A stretch of 64,000 nucleotides of DNA from Ypsolopha sequella (GCA_934047225.1 OW203997.1:5814417-5878416); one strand, 5' to 3'. Positions 11,579-26,207 are shown, numbered from the stretch's first letter. Notes: generated by a model not told the origin, from the sequence alone. A program made the numbers and translations.

Positions 11579-11627
11579 AATTTAGAGCGCATTACAAACT
11601 AGAAAAGATCAAATAGAAACACAAGTA
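11579..11627 (-). mobile_element. SINE-A tail fragment
   Basis: The stretch 'gagcgcattacaaactag' plus 'aaaagatcaaatagaaacac' matches the reverse of the SINE-A 3' body. Only about 45 bp survive, between two moth dispersed repeats. Confidence 0.5.
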
Positions 11628-11649
11628 ATACACCATATTTTGCAAAAAA

Positions 11650-12168
11650 AAAACGGCCAAGTGCTAGAGCTTGAGTCTCGCTCTTCTAGGGTTCTCTAAT
11701 TCTGTCAGACATTAAAACTGCACAATGAAGTTGGTTGAGTATTCGGGAACGTAACCCTAAAACTACATTATAAATCGACGTTTTTAGTATTGTTGTTTAA
11801 ATACAGCATATGGTACATAATATAAAGAAATTTCTAATTTCTAACTGCATTGGGCTTTGAGATAGACCCGTAACAATAAAGGCCTAAAAATGTCAACTTT
11901 GACAGCCGCCCATTTCTTGATTTTTTATATAAAAAAAAGATATATATTTATACTTTACTTAATAAGTTTAAGATAATGACACTCCACATGCTAGGGTAAG
12001 AAGAAAAACAATTCGGCCCCATTTTCATGGATGAGCCTCTCCCTGAAAAATAATTTAGTTACATTTTAAATTTAAAATTCGGTTTTGGGTCAACATTTTA
12101 CACAACATAATGTTTTCTCTATGTCTCGGTGCTTTTACTCTTTGGGTTCACGGAACCCTAATATAGCA
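11650..12168 (+). repeat. Degenerate copy of the moth dispersed repeat
   Basis: Begins 'aaacggccaagtgctagag' and 'gctcttctagggttc' and ends 'ctttgggttcacggaaccct'. The interior is diverged. Confidence 0.5.
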
Positions 12169-12585
12169 TGAAGCCCCCAGACAGGGTTCCATTGTCTACC
12201 TAAATCTGTCAACCTGCCCAGCCTACAGGTTTCAAATCACCCCAGCAATGGGTGCATAAAATGTAGTTGTTAAAAACTCGTGACTCTGTCTCACGAGACA
12301 TATCTCGTGGGGGTATGTCAGCTGTCAGGTAGACAGCTTGATCGTGCTGCAGGTCTTTGATGAAGCCAGGAGGGCCATTAATCTGGACTCATATTTAGAA
12401 ATAGAACAGGTAGAGTGAACGCTGCGAAAGAATTAAGGCCCCTGTCAAAGTGCATAACGTCAAGAATTGATAACAAAAATATCTTACCGGGAGTTTTGGA
12501 TTTAAGAAATATAGTTAAGCGCCAAATGGGTCATTCATTCTGACAGAGCCTTCTAGAAGTCTATGAATCTGCATTTCATACTTAA

Positions 12586-12985
12586 GGCGATATGTGAAAA
12601 AAATACGGGTGTTTCTTTTCTGTGTATTTCATGAAATACACGGAAAATTATAATCAGTTTCTGGTATATGCATTTTCACTATATAATCTAGGGATTTGTT
12701 TTTGGAAAACACGTTTTGGAAAACTTTCCTCGATAGAAATAATTGTTGAAATGAGGTCTTCTAACATACTTTTTCTCCTCGTTTAACGAAGCAGCCATGT
12801 AGAACTCAAACATATTTTATTAGATGGGTTTCAACAATACCTAAATATTTGATTTTGGAAATTTTGCTAGCTAGTTTAGTTTTTTTAAACATATAAAACC
12901 AACTTTTTTCCCTTTTGCTCTGAATCCGCCCCTCTCGCACTGCGCGTTTTTTCGCTTGCAGTGATAGTGATAAAAATAAAATTCA
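12586..12985 (+). mobile_element. piggyBac-like MITE (TTAA family), copy 3, right end lost
   Basis: The left TTAA (12582-12585) and GGCGATATGTGAA are present. Homology continues to 'aaaaataaaattc' and then stops without the CATAGCCTCTTAA end. It is more diverged than copies 2 and 4. Confidence 0.7.
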
Positions 12986-12989
12986 TCGT

Positions 12990-15900
12990 CATTTCCTTAC
13001 TCTTCTTGGGTATAGTAGTATAATTATACACACGCAAGATTTTTTATCAATATCTAGAACAAACAAGACGGATAGACGAGGATTTATTATATGTGTAAGG
13101 GTTTCCGTTATTTTGACGGAACTCTAAAAATTTGAAAGCGATTCCTTCTCGAAAACAACAATAATTCTTTTTCGCTCTTGGTCAATGACCTGATGGTAGG
13201 TATTCTACTCATCATGATGACGTGTGATGCGACCAAGGAACACCAAATTGTGCGGTCAGAAACCAAATTAACAATGTTTTTGCTCAGCAATCGTGTTTTA
13301 GGACATTTTTCCATTTTTATCAGTAGCAACGAGTCTTTCGAAGACATGAAAAATAAATGCGGTTTTCGATGTCGATTTAATTATTCGTATGTAGCGTATG
13401 CGGAATAAAAAATCATCCCTTATATTCAAGAAATAAATAGACAATCGATGTCATAATGAATGCAATTTCGCCAAAACATCGGGAACTGACAAAAGAAATA
13501 AAACCTTAGAAAAGTTAGTTGTTCTAATAAGCTAACAATATTTACGACCTATATCTACCCGATGAAGAACTATCGAGAGCTGTTCAAGTTAATTTGCTTA
13601 CGGTTGAACCAATCCTTCGAATTCGCACTTTTGAGGGTGCGCCGTAACTCAGGTGGGAATCTCTAGAAAGTAGTTACAAAAACCAGATTATGTCGAGTAA
13701 ATTCGCGAGTGAAACCCCGCAGTCGACGCACGTGTTCGAGATCGCCACCCAATTATACCTTTAATCTCTTTATTGTGGTGAAGGTAATTTAGGGAAAACT
13801 TGGATCGATTCTCGCTTTTTGTATGGTTGTCGCTTGACATTATTCTACGCGATCTTGCATAATCTATATCTTCATTACTTATATGAAGTGTGTATTTCGT
13901 CAGTTTGTGCCTTTTGTTTTGCCCTTTTCTTAGCAATTTTTTAGTTCCATTAAAACCTATTGCAATTAGCTCTAGTGTAGTCATTATTCCCACTATAATT
14001 TACTAGCCTGGAATCAAAATAAAACCTTATAGAGCCATAACGCAGCAATCTCGATCCTCGTAATAGGAACATTGCCCGTATACTATTAATAATGAATTGC
14101 TTGAGATAACACACAATGGCTTGTCTTTTATTTTTTCTTCTAAACGGGTGATTTAGAATGGTCGTCGTCGGCGCCATATTGCGCTTTGAGATCCGACTGC
14201 TCGATAACGGCGCACGCGCAAGCCTTCCATAGTCAGCTATTCAAGGGACTCTCTGAGAATTTGTCGATGAAATTGTAGCTGGAGTATTAAAATTATTTGA
14301 GTCCCAATAACAACTTTACTTTTCCAAACTTATTTTCTGCTGCTGGTGAAAAGTATGTAGGAAGCCAGTTATTAAAAAAAAACAATAGAAATATCGTTCA
14401 AGATGGCATAAATAATATTAATGATTTCGCAATAAAAGCCTGTCACAGTCATCGATAGAAAAGTCCCATTCCCATCACTAAGGTTGGACCCGGCAGGCGC
14501 CATGCTCTATCTATCCATCACGATTCCTATCTTAAATTTAGATAGGAACTGCATTAAATTTCTCCATAGTTATTTATATGGAAGTCCTGTGACATTGGCA
14601 ATAAACTTGTCGGCATATGCTTTTGTAAAGCAGTTCCCACGGTAAAAAACCAATCGATTGTTTTATGAGAACTCGATGAAAACCTGTAAGAGACTCGATA
14701 CCATCTTAGCATCGTCTTATTCTTCAATAATGAAGGTAATGAGCGTAGCCCGCACTCGCCTTGTAAATTGAAGCGATTTTTAATTTGATTGTCTTCGATT
14801 AAAGTAATAACGAAATACTTTAGCGGTTTAATTTTAACACTTTGTATGAGCTGCTGAAGAGATAAAAACAAAATTTACAAATGAAAAAATTCCTCACTGG
14901 GATTCTCCAAAAAGCTTCAAATTGTCTTGGATGCAAATACAATTCCACATTTCGAATTTTTGAAACCTCAAAAATTACCTAATATAATTGATTTTCCAAC
15001 TTGTTTTTTTTTGTCATATTTTAAAATATAGGTATCCGTACCTCTGATTGTCAAAATTATTAATGATACCTACATGAAACATAGAAAATATAAAAGAATA
15101 AGTCTAACTATTCTTCAATATTAAATGAAACTTTTTGGTACTCGGTTCCACAAATATAATAATGTTTAATTACCTTTTAAGTTGCTACCGGTTTCGTCGT
15201 TTTACGACATCATCAGGCACTGTATTTGAGGTGCCTGATATATTCTTCATATTTTCTAAAGAAACTACATAGAATTATACTTTTTTAAGGAAGTTGTTAT
15301 TATAACCAAACATGTGAAAGGTTACAGCTCCAATGTAATGTCTGAAATTTACAAAGCTTTCTACCATTATAAAATATCATATGTATGAAAGAAGAAAATA
15401 CACTGTATTGTCTTCGAATTACAAGGAAATTTATATTGAAAGAGCAAAACCTTAAACATTAACTTTTTTGCCATCTTTTACTGAACAAGACACCTTTATA
15501 GTAATATTCTTTGAAGAAATCAACAAGCACCTAGCGAAAATGGATCTTAAAATCATGTTATTAGAAGCCTTTAAGATATTGGCAACAGAATAAGCTGCAT
15601 TGCTGTGTTACAGAGTAGGTAATGTAAAGTTTTTGCTCTATTTCCCTCTTCTTGGATCACGATCAGGAACAATGGCCTATACCAACACAACACGTAATAT
15701 AACGCAATGTTGTAATGCAGCTACGTATCGTGAGAGATCTTGTAACTGTAATGAAAGTTTTGCATAGCAATTTGCTCGGGTTCATCTTCAATTCGAGTTT
15801 TTATCAGCTAGCGTTTCGTTCAGAAATGAGATCTAAGGATAGTGTTATGACTATTATTTTCTACAAAAGGTGTAGCCGTCTACCATCGTCTTTTTCATTT

Positions 15901-17235
15901 ATTTTGCTCACTTTTGCGAGGACGTCTTTTTAAAAGTCCGATGTCTGTGGTAGCATAGTAATAGGAACTGCCAATGAGTAGCTTGACCTGCGAGTGACCA
16001 TTCCTTGATGGATGATAATTTGATTTCAATATACATATCTGCAAAACAATCTTTCATCACTCTTATCTACAAATCAGATAAAACCAAAGAAATGTTGAAT
16101 GCATATTAATGTAGTGAAGGGATCGCATGTCGGGTAGTAGAGGTTAACTGCAACAAGGAAAACAAACATTCACCGGATAGTGCTGATGCCAATAGAATAA
16201 TAACAGTCTACAATAATAACAATGAAGTTACAGAAATGGAGCGTTTTTCTTGCTCAAATCGTGCATAACTAACAAACATTAATACCGGTTCCTGACAAAT
16301 GAGCTGATCTGTCTGTCGACGAACTCAGACGTCTGGTTCAAGACGACATCCGTGTACCTACATCAGGGTAGATGCCCAAAATGATTTTAGAATAATGCTT
16401 AATAATTTACGTGTGGTGTGAGTAGACTGTTTGACTTTGTGTAGGTTAGTTTTAGAAATTTTAATTAACTAAGTAATGTAAGTAAATGTCCGGCAAGAAA
16501 ACTTAATTATATTACCTGGTATTAGTAGACTTAAAAAAAAGAAGGTAGGTACTTATGTAAGTAATTGTGAAAACAACGGATGTATCAGATTTTTTTGCCA
16601 CAGAGCAAGAAGTACCTTGACTTTGTCGAGAGCGTACTATTATTGTTGTGGTACGCCTTGGATATTTTCTTCTCCTGGTAGGTATTGAAGCCAATTCTGA
16701 AGGCTTTAATTTTAGTTTAATGTCTATCAAAACTTGAAATTTTCTTAAGTAATTTAGCTTCTGTTATCAACACTTAAACACTATTTTTCAATGAAGAAAA
16801 TTTAGTTTTGACAGCACTAAAACTAAAATTAGAGCATTCAGAATCTGCTTTATTATCTCTAAAGTCTCAATTATCAGGCAGTTTTTGCCTTCGCATACGT
16901 TTTGTATATATACATACATACACATATATACGTATATGTACGTATTTATATCTTGTTGGAAATCGTGTTTGCACGGTCTTATAATTTTAGACAACTTTTC
17001 TTCCTCTGATCAAAAATTCACCTGAACACGCCCATGTTTGATTCTTGAACAATACTGCTATGCTACTATCACCGTTCATCGCATGTGTGACTGATTAGAC
17101 CGTTATGGGTTTAATAACTTTAGAAAACTTGATTCTCAATCGATGGGGGTCAATACGATTGGTGACCTACGAACCTAAGCTTCATTGAGCACAGCTGAGC
17201 TCGCCATCCATTGAGCCACTCTCCGCCATCGGCGT
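12990..17235. other. Mostly unique non-coding sequence upstream of the first exon
   Basis: No gene is supported here. Open frames of 60-105 codons occur on both strands (for example 13108-13347 and 14554-14871 minus) but lack splice context and recognisable domains. Local features are a hairpin 'cctatctt/aaatttagatagg' near 14526-14547 and a hairpin 'tcaggcac/gtgcctga' near 15212-15239. A GC-richer patch with 'gcgccatattg' at 14170-14220 could be regulatory. Since the next feature is a first exon, part of this interval may be promoter or enhancer sequence. Confidence 0.4.
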
Positions 17236-17239
17236 CGCT

Positions 17240-17499
17240 CAGTGTGCTCGCAAAACATTCAACGCGTCACACGCGCTCAAACTTGGCTGCGTGAAGGTTG
17301 CGCCTTTACCTCTATTTAGTTTGTCTAACTTTGTGCGGGAACTTTGTACGTCAAGTTTTTTTTACTGCGAACTTCTTGAGCGTGGACAATATTTTTTGAT
17401 CAGTCTTATGTGAAATGTGGATTTTGTGAATATAAAGTTTTTTAATAAGATAAACAAACTGTTTAGTGTTCCTCAATGATGACGTCGTTGTACCCCGAG
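17240..17499 (+). CDS. Probable first exon of the host gene (5' UTR plus MMTSLYPE)
   Basis: The interval is free of repeats and relatively GC- and CpG-rich at its start ('cgtcgctcagtgtgctcg' contains an arthropod initiator-like TCAGT). It ends in a short reading frame, ATG at 17476 encoding MMTSLYPE, closed by GAG|GTGAGT, a near-ideal splice donor at 17500. The frame ends in phase 0, which fits the exon at 53116 (also phase 0), implying an intron of about 35.6 kb. The 5' boundary is a guess because no transcript is available. The product is not identified. The link to the 53-kb exons is inferred from strand, phase and donor quality, and another downstream acceptor is possible. Confidence 0.5.
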
Positions 17500-18117
17500 G
17501 TGAGTGCTCGACATTTTGCACTGACATTTAGGTTTTGTTGAGTAATTAGTTGGGTAACTGGATCCTACCCTGCTGCCTTCTTATTTGTTTTTTTAAATAC
17601 TCATTTAGCTCAAGGAATGCATTACAAAAGTCCTCTGCTCTTGTAAATAACTACATACATAATACTAAGATTTACAGTAAAGTGGAATGCTTCAAGAAAC
17701 ATTTAGCTGTAAGTAGATGATAAGACCAGTGTGATAGGTTACTTGACTCACTTTTCACTACTGGTTTCGCCGGCTCACCTCACCTACTTTTACGTGGATT
17801 AATAGTATCATCATAAATATCTAATAAAGCTTCGAATACTATACGGTATCTACAAGCTACAAAAAGTCTAATTATAATGAAACTCCGTTAAATCAAGACC
17901 GTTTATCTGTTTCTGCATCCGCACAGGTGCCCCAATGGCTAACTTTTATTATTTTCTTATTACTGTAGGTACCTGATAGAACCTTAGGTAAAGGAAAAGC
18001 ACAGTATTTTTTGGTTATGCTAGCTGGATTTTTATTCGTCGGAAGCTAGTAATGGTACTCGTTTTTACGAGTTTATCTTTAACCATGGAGCGAAAAAAAT
18101 ATCAGCTGTTTCATACA

Positions 18118-18282
18118 TGATTATTGCAAAACAGCTCACCTAAATAACTATTTTTGATCGCCGACCAGTTTCAGCAGATTCAGACTACCTTCTTCTGGGT
18201 GAGTGAAGACGATATCGCGACGACGTGGTCGGCTATCCCGACCAAAAATAGTTATTTATGGTTGCCGTTTAGCAATAATCAT
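18118..18282. mobile_element. 165-bp foldback MITE in the long intron
   Basis: The left arm 'atgattattgcaaaacagc' with 'taaataactatttttg' is complementary, with small gaps, to the right arm ending 'agcaataatcat'. The arms cover nearly the whole element. No clear target duplication is visible. Confidence 0.65.
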
Positions 18283-18619
18283 AATTTATCCTAAAGTTTC
18301 ATTCAATTCGATAATTGTATCATTTATTTTGGTCAATTACAGGCCCCGACACAGATTTTAAGCTCTCCTTTCTATGGAAGTCAATACATTTGAGAGTCAA
18401 GATCAGTTTCGGAACCTGTGTTGGTATATTTTATGTAACTTTTCTGATTTCTGAACACCTGTTTTTTTTCGCGATTTTCGGGTTTGGCTTCATAGTAAAA
18501 GTTGTTCGTATAGAACAACACTATCTCTTGTTTTTGTCTTTTCAGCTGTGCCGACCCACTTTTCGTCCTTTATAATGGGTCTGCGGAACTTTTCTCGATA
18601 GTACAAGGTCGCATATTTG

Positions 18620-21600
18620 ATCCGCAACTCCGAAAAAAGCCTAAAAGCAAAACAAATAATTTCAAGATAACATTACATATATACTCAACTACCTAACCAA
18701 CTTATCTTCCATCCCTCAGTTATATAAGGTCCGTCCTAACATTCGTTACATTGATTGGTGCGTGAATGAGCAAAGTGTCAATGTTGACAGTGACTTCTCA
18801 CTTTAAGGTTTCCATGCAAGTTCATGGACATGTACAGTCACACTAGAAAATGTTTCGTTTGCGATATTTTAAACTTCGGTTTTGATTTAAGTTGCTTCTG
18901 AATTTATTGTTTCGAAAAATGATCCAAATACAGCATTTCAGTGTTTACTGGGAAGGTATGCTTTTTGGGAAAGTTGTTCAATCTAATCAGAAGAACATGC
19001 GGTTTGATTTAAAGTTACCGAAAATTTCAAGAGCGTCAGTTAGGCTGTACAGGGTTGGTCCTGAGAAACATTTCTTAAATTTGGATGTTATTGAGGAAAC
19101 AACATTCAGTTTTTCAAAAATTGTAGGGTTAGCAAAAAAGAAAGCTTTAAAAAAAACTGTCTATTGAATTTATTTCCCATGAGAATAATTTTCTTTAACA
19201 TCGTAATCAAAGGAATGTTTACTAAGACCAAAATCCTCTACCTATTCAAATAAGAGGTACTACCATAGGGTCCTCTCATAAAACTTAAACTATATTATAT
19301 GAAATTAGTCTTGCGAATCTAATTGAAAAGATACTTAAACATGAGACAAAAACGGATTTTATTTCACTAAATGGTTTGAACGCTAATTTCAAATGCAGTA
19401 GACTACCCTAAAAGGCCAAGTCTCTGTCAGGGGCCAAACCGTTTAAGGAGACAAAATGACAATTGAAAGTCAAGTACTGAAAATGCCAAGGACTACACAA
19501 TGTCTCCACGAAATCACGAAGCGATTCAAAACCAATTCAATACCTTTCAAATTCTGTTCCTGTCATTCATTGAAGTTTTTTAAACAATTTTGCTTGCGGC
19601 TGTTCCTTAAACAGCCGGGCGTTATATTTTGGTGTTTGTCTATTTCATTATCGGAAGCGATATTTCGGTTTTACTGCTCGGGCTCATTGCTTCGTTATCG
19701 TCAATTTTGAATGTTTGGTTGTTCCAAGACACGTTCTGTTGAGGTGAGATTTCCTTTAATTCTTGGATTTGGGATATTTCGTATAAAAAATCAATATTTA
19801 TAATTTCTTTCAGTGTATGATATTAAGATATACCCCATTCGATTTCTGAATCCAATTTATTTTAGTTATGGTTAATAATACCATTTGATATAAGTATGTC
19901 AATGCATAACAAACAGAATTCTTCAGATGTGAGCACATGCTTCAAATCTTCATAGAGACTACAGACCTTCATATGCAAAGTGATATTAATTTATAAAGCC
20001 AAACTCAAACTGAGGATTTTTTTAAGTGCTCAGTATTAAGGTTCGATGACACTATTTGTAAACTTCTATAATGATTTTTTTCGTGTTTTCTACAAGTGCA
20101 AGTACAGCTTCGAGTCAATTACAATGCAACGTTTTATACTGGTCACTTCGCCCCCAGTATGAATTTTCTGCATAAATTAATGTCTCTTTATACGATCCTG
20201 ACATGCTGAAATTTCTTCTACGTCTAAGCTTACAAGAGCAACGGTTGCTTTTAAGTGAACCCCTTTCAGTAAGTTCAGTACGTTATCTTGACCGTTAAAA
20301 GTACAATATTGACCCAAGTATAATTTCCGCCCGGTACTTGCTTCTCGATAAGCGTGAGATTTGTCAATATAAGATAACCTAATTTTTTTCAATACTGTTT
20401 TCTTTCTTAAGTAACACCTGGCTTCCATTTCAAACCATATCGATTTAAAAATATTTTCTCGTTTTACTCACCTTAGCAATTACATCGGAATTCGAAAATT
20501 ATTAGAACACCATTTCACTATTAAACTCAATAACAGGAAAGGAAGACTTTAACCAAGTAAGAGATACGAGTAAAATGATAGGGCTGCAGGAGAATACAGT
20601 AACTTTTCTGTATGATTTATGGGCAAGGCGGCAGGTTTAATGTAAAGTTGTTTGGAATTTCTTTGCTTTCTCTTTTTGTTCAGTAAAAATTGTGATAATA
20701 TGTGCGATAGGCCTCATTATCCGTTGCCCATTCGAAAGCTCAATCATGTTCATCTTCTGATTTTTTACTTTCACTCTTTGCAGATTCGACTATTATTTTG
20801 ACATTAAGGCTATTATCGAACATAACAACATCACCATTTAAATGTCTATAAACAATTTGAGCAAATTTAAAACGACAATTACTTATGCATAATACTCCAA
20901 GGATTTTTAAAAATATAGTACCGTGTCTATGTATTTAAAAATGACCTCATCCGTTATTTATTCTTCCTGTTTTAGATGTAGTATTTGACAATATTTTCCC
21001 AATTGCAATTTCACCATCATGGTAACGTTTTAAACGCTTTATAATTTTTCCTTCATTAAATAATAATAATGATGAATTCCTTAAAAACCACTTGCTTACA
21101 CTTTTAACTTTCTACTCATAAACGTGAATTAAGATATGTATCCATTTACAAGCGAAATTAACAAACTTACCAAGTAAAGTGTAAAAGATTTATCACACGT
21201 CTTGAAGAGGTTTTCTTCAAAGTATTGTGAGAAGGCCCAAAAAGGAAAGGGCCATTATTGCTTTAGAAAGTGTCAAGTTATGTTGTTATAAAATAATAAT
21301 TGTGATGATAATTGATGCATTTATTTTTTTAAATAGAGGCTCGACGGACTTTAACAATCGAAAGAAATATTTATAATATTTATTACTTAAACATATAAAC
21401 ATACATTTTTTTTAGTTTTGTTATGTTATCTTAAGTTGTTTTAGATATGGTTTAGTTTGTATTTATTTTTTCATTTGTGTAAATTATTAATACATTTTAA
21501 AATAAACATACAAACAGAATATTAGTATGGATTTATTATATGCTTATATAAATTATACATATTTATAACATAACATAGTTTCCAGTTGATATTCACTTTG

Positions 21601-24180
21601 ATACACAATCTGCGTATCAATTTGCTTTAGTCTTGCTTGGTATCCAACGTGGTAATGCAGCCAGTGTCTTAATGTCTAATGATAGCGATGACTTCAATGA
21701 ACTCTTCTATTTAGTATAAATCTATTTTCTTTTTAAGTTAAGTTTGTAGTATATTTATTTTTAGGTCTTTATTTTGTTTAAAATTATAATGTTTTATGCA
21801 ATGAAGTTAATACATAAATACCTATACACACAAATTGATCTACGTATGAATTAATTTTGTTTATAATATTATGGTCCTTCACTTCAAATCCGTTTCGTAC
21901 AGCCCTAATCTAAAATACGCAATGTAAATGGTCGGTTACGTTATCCCGGCTCGTGATGACGTCATCAACACGGTTTGGTGACTCACGGACCCATGGTGCG
22001 TCTGCGCAGACCCAGTCTGCCCTTTATTATTGTTAACTTATGCCGAAGTCGAATACCGATCCTGTTACAATTTACATATTAGCCAACGATTGACCGCCTA
22101 CGTTTTGATCTTTTTCGGAGGTGGCGTACGGGAAATGTTCAATTATAAATTAGTTTGACCATTTTCATTGATTCTCATTCTTCGGGTTTGGAATTTTACC
22201 AGCTCCTCGTGCGTGTGGCTTATTATCTTTTTGTTTTTCGCGCCGAGTTTTTTTATCGGCATGTGTATTGTTTAGAAAGAAAACATTAAGACAATGCCCT
22301 GGAATATGTTCTGTAATAATATCCTGTGATTCAAACAATGGGGTTTAACCATTAGGTTAATACATAAGACCTTGAATCTAATTCTCCAAATTGTGGTTCA
22401 CTTATTTTTCTTATGTTCGATCCGAATATGTCTCAGTGTCATTGTTTACCATAATTTAGATTTTTTGCCGGTCTAAAAGTAATTTGGTCATGCCATTGAG
22501 CTCTACGAGGTCAAGAGGCCTGTCTGTAAAGAAACATAATGGAATTTTCGTATTGTCTGCTTCTTTTATATTCGTTTTATCTACTTTGTTACGGAATACA
22601 TATTCATCTTCTCTTCAATACTCGGTATTATCATTACAAACTTACGAATACAACACGTTGTGACATTTGAAATCATTAAATTCATTGCAAAATGTCACCA
22701 ACAAAAATATGCCCATTGATCCCAATTAAAGGTAAAACAGCTCTGTAACATGTTACGTATCAACAACTTCTGTTTTAACAATGATCTTCGAAGTATGTTC
22801 TACATTTAAGTACAAGTTTGCTTAATTAGTGTCCTCCAAATATGGGAAAGACATTCTTTGTCCTTGGCTTGTATTATCTTTGGAAAACGATAATTATTCA
22901 TTTCTAAATGTTTGTATAGTCATGTCCGATGGGGGAGCGTGGGAGCAGTCTTTCTTAGGTTGAATGATCTTACCGATTACGAACAGATTATTGTTTGCCA
23001 TGAAGAAATCGCTGCATAGTCTGTTAACTGAGAATGACTCATGGATAATGGGAATACAAAATTACTCGACTGATTGGGAAGTATTTGTCCTCTGTTTAAT
23101 TTGTATTCACTCTCACTTATGGAATAATAATGAATTCTTAAAAAAGTTTCGATTCAATGATTAATTTATGAATATGTACTTACCAGAAATAATCACAAAA
23201 AGAATTTAATTTTTATGTCCATCGTAAAATAAAAAATCCAAACGCTCAATCCAGTCAAGAAGAGACACTGCTTTATATATAACTTATAAGGTTATAAGTC
23301 TTATCACATTCTTAGAACACATAAATTTATAATAATTTATTTATTATTCACACTTTATTCAACCTACACAACCCAATAATTCTAATGTAGATCACCAAAA
23401 AAATGCCTATATCAATTTAGTATTTTCAAAAGTATTATAATTTGGCTATAAAAGCTATTGGGTCGGCCTATCTATCTTTCCTATGCAAGAACATCTGCCG
23501 CCCACCACACCGATAGTGGAAGATAATATGTGTTAAATAGGTAGACTTTTAGTTACAGAAATTTCGAAAGATTAGCATAAACAGATTCCGATCACCGATT
23601 ATGGTGATTGAGATAGCCAACGGTTTTATAGCAGTTTGCCAGTTTATATTGGGTTATATGGATATCTGTCGATTGATCCCAAACTCAGTCCCTAAAGATT
23701 GAAATATAGTGAGAATTGGACTTAATAAAGATGTAGTTTGTAGAATACACTCGATTGTAACGTGTATTGTACACAAGATGACTAGTCACACATGTGAATA
23801 TTACATTACCAGTTGACGCAATGGTGTCGGAATGATAATGAACTAATGAGTGCATTACGCTTGCAATGTCAACAGTTTGTAGTGAGCAAATATTACGCAT
23901 AACATCGCTTTTAATCCAATCAAGTATTTTCCCAATGATTTAACACAAAATCAAATTTTTGGCCTTGCTCTTGACTTAACGCTAACTTTGTTCCCTAACT
24001 TTTGTCTCTGGCTTCGAATCTGTCAATATTTTTCGTATTTATTTGGACTCTGGTTCGAAAGAAACTGTTTATTATTCTCTAAATTGATCCTCTGTTAAAA
24101 TGTCTTTGGTTAGGCCAGAGAACGAGCCGCGTTTCCGAACGAAATTATTTCTTGATCTCGCATTACAGATAATATATAGA
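18620..24180. other. Intronic or intergenic sequence with no supported gene
   Basis: AT-rich, largely unique sequence. Short open frames (18892-19167 plus, 20177-20428 minus) show no domain that I recognise. A perfect CRE-type palindrome TGACGTCA sits near 21958, inside a GC-richer stretch (21940-22030) that could be a regulatory element. A candidate start ATG...GAG|GTGAGA at 19711-19743 exists but such combinations arise by chance. Confidence 0.35.
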
Positions 24181-24184
24181 AATT

Positions 24185-24475
24185 ATACAGGAACTGTGAT
24201 TTTTTTCCAGACAAAAAGTATTTTATTTGTAATTTCAGGACCTAGAAAATACCTATAACAAATTTCATCAATATCTGTTCAGCCGTTTTACAAAATAATG
24301 CTACAAAAATAAAAAAATATCCCACAGGAACCGTGCATTTTTTCGGGATAAAAAATAACCTATGTCACTTTCCGGCCTATAAGCTATCTCCATGAAAAAA
24401 ATTACGTGGATCCGTTGCTCCGTTGCTGCGTGAACGAAGAACAAACCTACAAACACACTTTAGGATTTATTCCTC
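24185..24475 (+). mobile_element. Old moth retroelement-like repeat
   Basis: 'acaggaactgtgat...ccagacaaaaagta' and the adjacent 'cacaggaaccgtgcatttt' with 'gggataaaaaataacctat' and 'tctgttcagccgttt' match the pattern of a very common lepidopteran repeat ('ggataaaaagtagcctatg... ttcagcggttt'). The two related blocks lie in tandem. The copy is strongly diverged. Confidence 0.5.
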
Positions 24476-26044
24476 TGTGTCCATACTTAATTTGCTTACA
24501 TAACTTAGATTCTATTATTTATCGGAAATACCTACCCCGAATATGACCTCATCGTTTTAAATTGAGATATGAATCTTGTCTAATGAATCGATCAATACTA
24601 CAATAGCATTAAATACCACTTTCTAAGTGACCTTAACAGAAGCCGGCATCGGCATATTACGGGGTATGGAAATAGTCCAAGGCTCACAAGATTTATTAAT
24701 GTCGGACGGCGAGCCCATTCAAGATCCGGTGGTCACGAATACCTACCTATAAGTGGTCCTTACGTTTCAAAAGGCGAGCGTAAAACTAGGATGTTGTATA
24801 AATTGAAACCGTTCCAATTGAATTAACTAACAAACTGAAGAAAGATGCGATGGTAATGATTCAGTATAAAACTCGAGAGTCCCTGGTGGTTGTGAAATTG
24901 TCGTATCCATAAGACAATCTCAAGCCTTTTGTGAAACTTAAAGCTCTATCCGGCATTGTTGATAAAATTGTTACAAAAATCACGACTGCAGATACAGTTG
25001 TTTGAAATCCATTGCGATTGCTAGACTAGATTCCGTTGGGCCGACTCGTTCGTGTTTTCACGGTCACGACCACGCGTCCGGTCCTGGCATGGCCGTATCT
25101 TCGTGACAAATTTTAATTTTATGCAATCATAACTTTACTGTTCATTTGCTATCATGATGGGATTGTGCAGCTTCGGCATTGAAACCTTGTGTCTGAATAT
25201 TTTTATTTAACTGCAAGTAGAGCCAAAAAATATCTAAAAAAGTATTTTCACAGTTTTATTTATTTGGCTGTTTGCCTTCAATAAATACAGCAATGAGTAT
25301 TGAAAAGAAAAAAAACTGAGATACGCAGAGAATAAATATGCAGCTGGAAAAAGTATCGTCCGAAAATAAACCCAACCTTTCTCGTGTCACCGGATCTCTT
25401 CGTGTTCTTCACGTGTTCCATTTCCCCATATGCCGGTGTTTATTTTATCTTCGTTGGGTCTTTATACTCTTTATGTTAATATACTGAAAGCTCTTTTGAC
25501 CCAGAAACCTGTCGTCGACTGAAGACCTCAAATATGTAAATCGTATTCGATAGTGGGCGCCCGAATCGGCCCATTTGCTGTATTATTTTTCAATGATTTA
25601 TTAATCGACTTTTTTGATGTTTTAATTAAGCCTGTGTGTGTGGGTTACACAAGTAGGAAGAGATGCTATGATAAGGAATGTTTCTTTCTATTCAACATTG
25701 ACGAGTGTCGCAATTTAGTGTTTTCAGTATTTTATTGTGATCACCTATTGTTGCAATTTTATGACGAATTTTTCTATTGTTACGTTGCAAAATGATAATA
25801 TATCAAAACACGCGAGAACTGAAATGTTCGCTATTCATAGTATTTCTTTAGAATAATGACACGAGCACTTATTAACTATTAATATTGTCACGACTCAAGG
25901 AAGAACATCTAATGATGTCGTCCATCCTAAGCCGTCTTTTACAATAAATAAGGTAGTATTTACGTTGGCTTGTTAAGATTAAATAGCATTACCACATTGC
26001 CTAGATATTTCTTAGGAACTACAATAGAACATGGTCTTGATACT

Positions 26045-26207
26045 TCTCTCAGACTCTTTAAATAGACTTTTAAAGGACCTTTAAAAACAAATAAATAAAT
26101 AAACTTTTATAGAGGTTGGGTACTCTCTGTCCCCCTCTTCAAGGTAAAGCTGAAAAGGCCAAAAGGCCGACAGCAAAAAAGATCAATTCAAAAAAAAAAA
26201 AAAAAAA
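26045..26207 (+). mobile_element. Poly(A) retroinsertion with a 12-bp target duplication
   Basis: A 163-bp insert ends in an A18 run. It is flanked by perfect direct repeats GGTCTTGATACT at 26033-26044 and 26208-26219. The long perfect A-tail and intact duplication indicate a young insertion made by LINE machinery. The insert contains (AATA)n and a GC-richer block with 'gccaaaaggccga'. I do not recognise the source, which could be a 5'-truncated LINE, a SINE or a processed RNA. Confidence 0.75.

Noticed and set aside
19711..19743. Alternative first exon MFGCSKTRSVE with donor GTGAGA
   Set aside because: Phase 0 fits, but the upstream sequence has no promoter-like character and the donor is weaker. 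It is one of several such chance combinations in a long intron.
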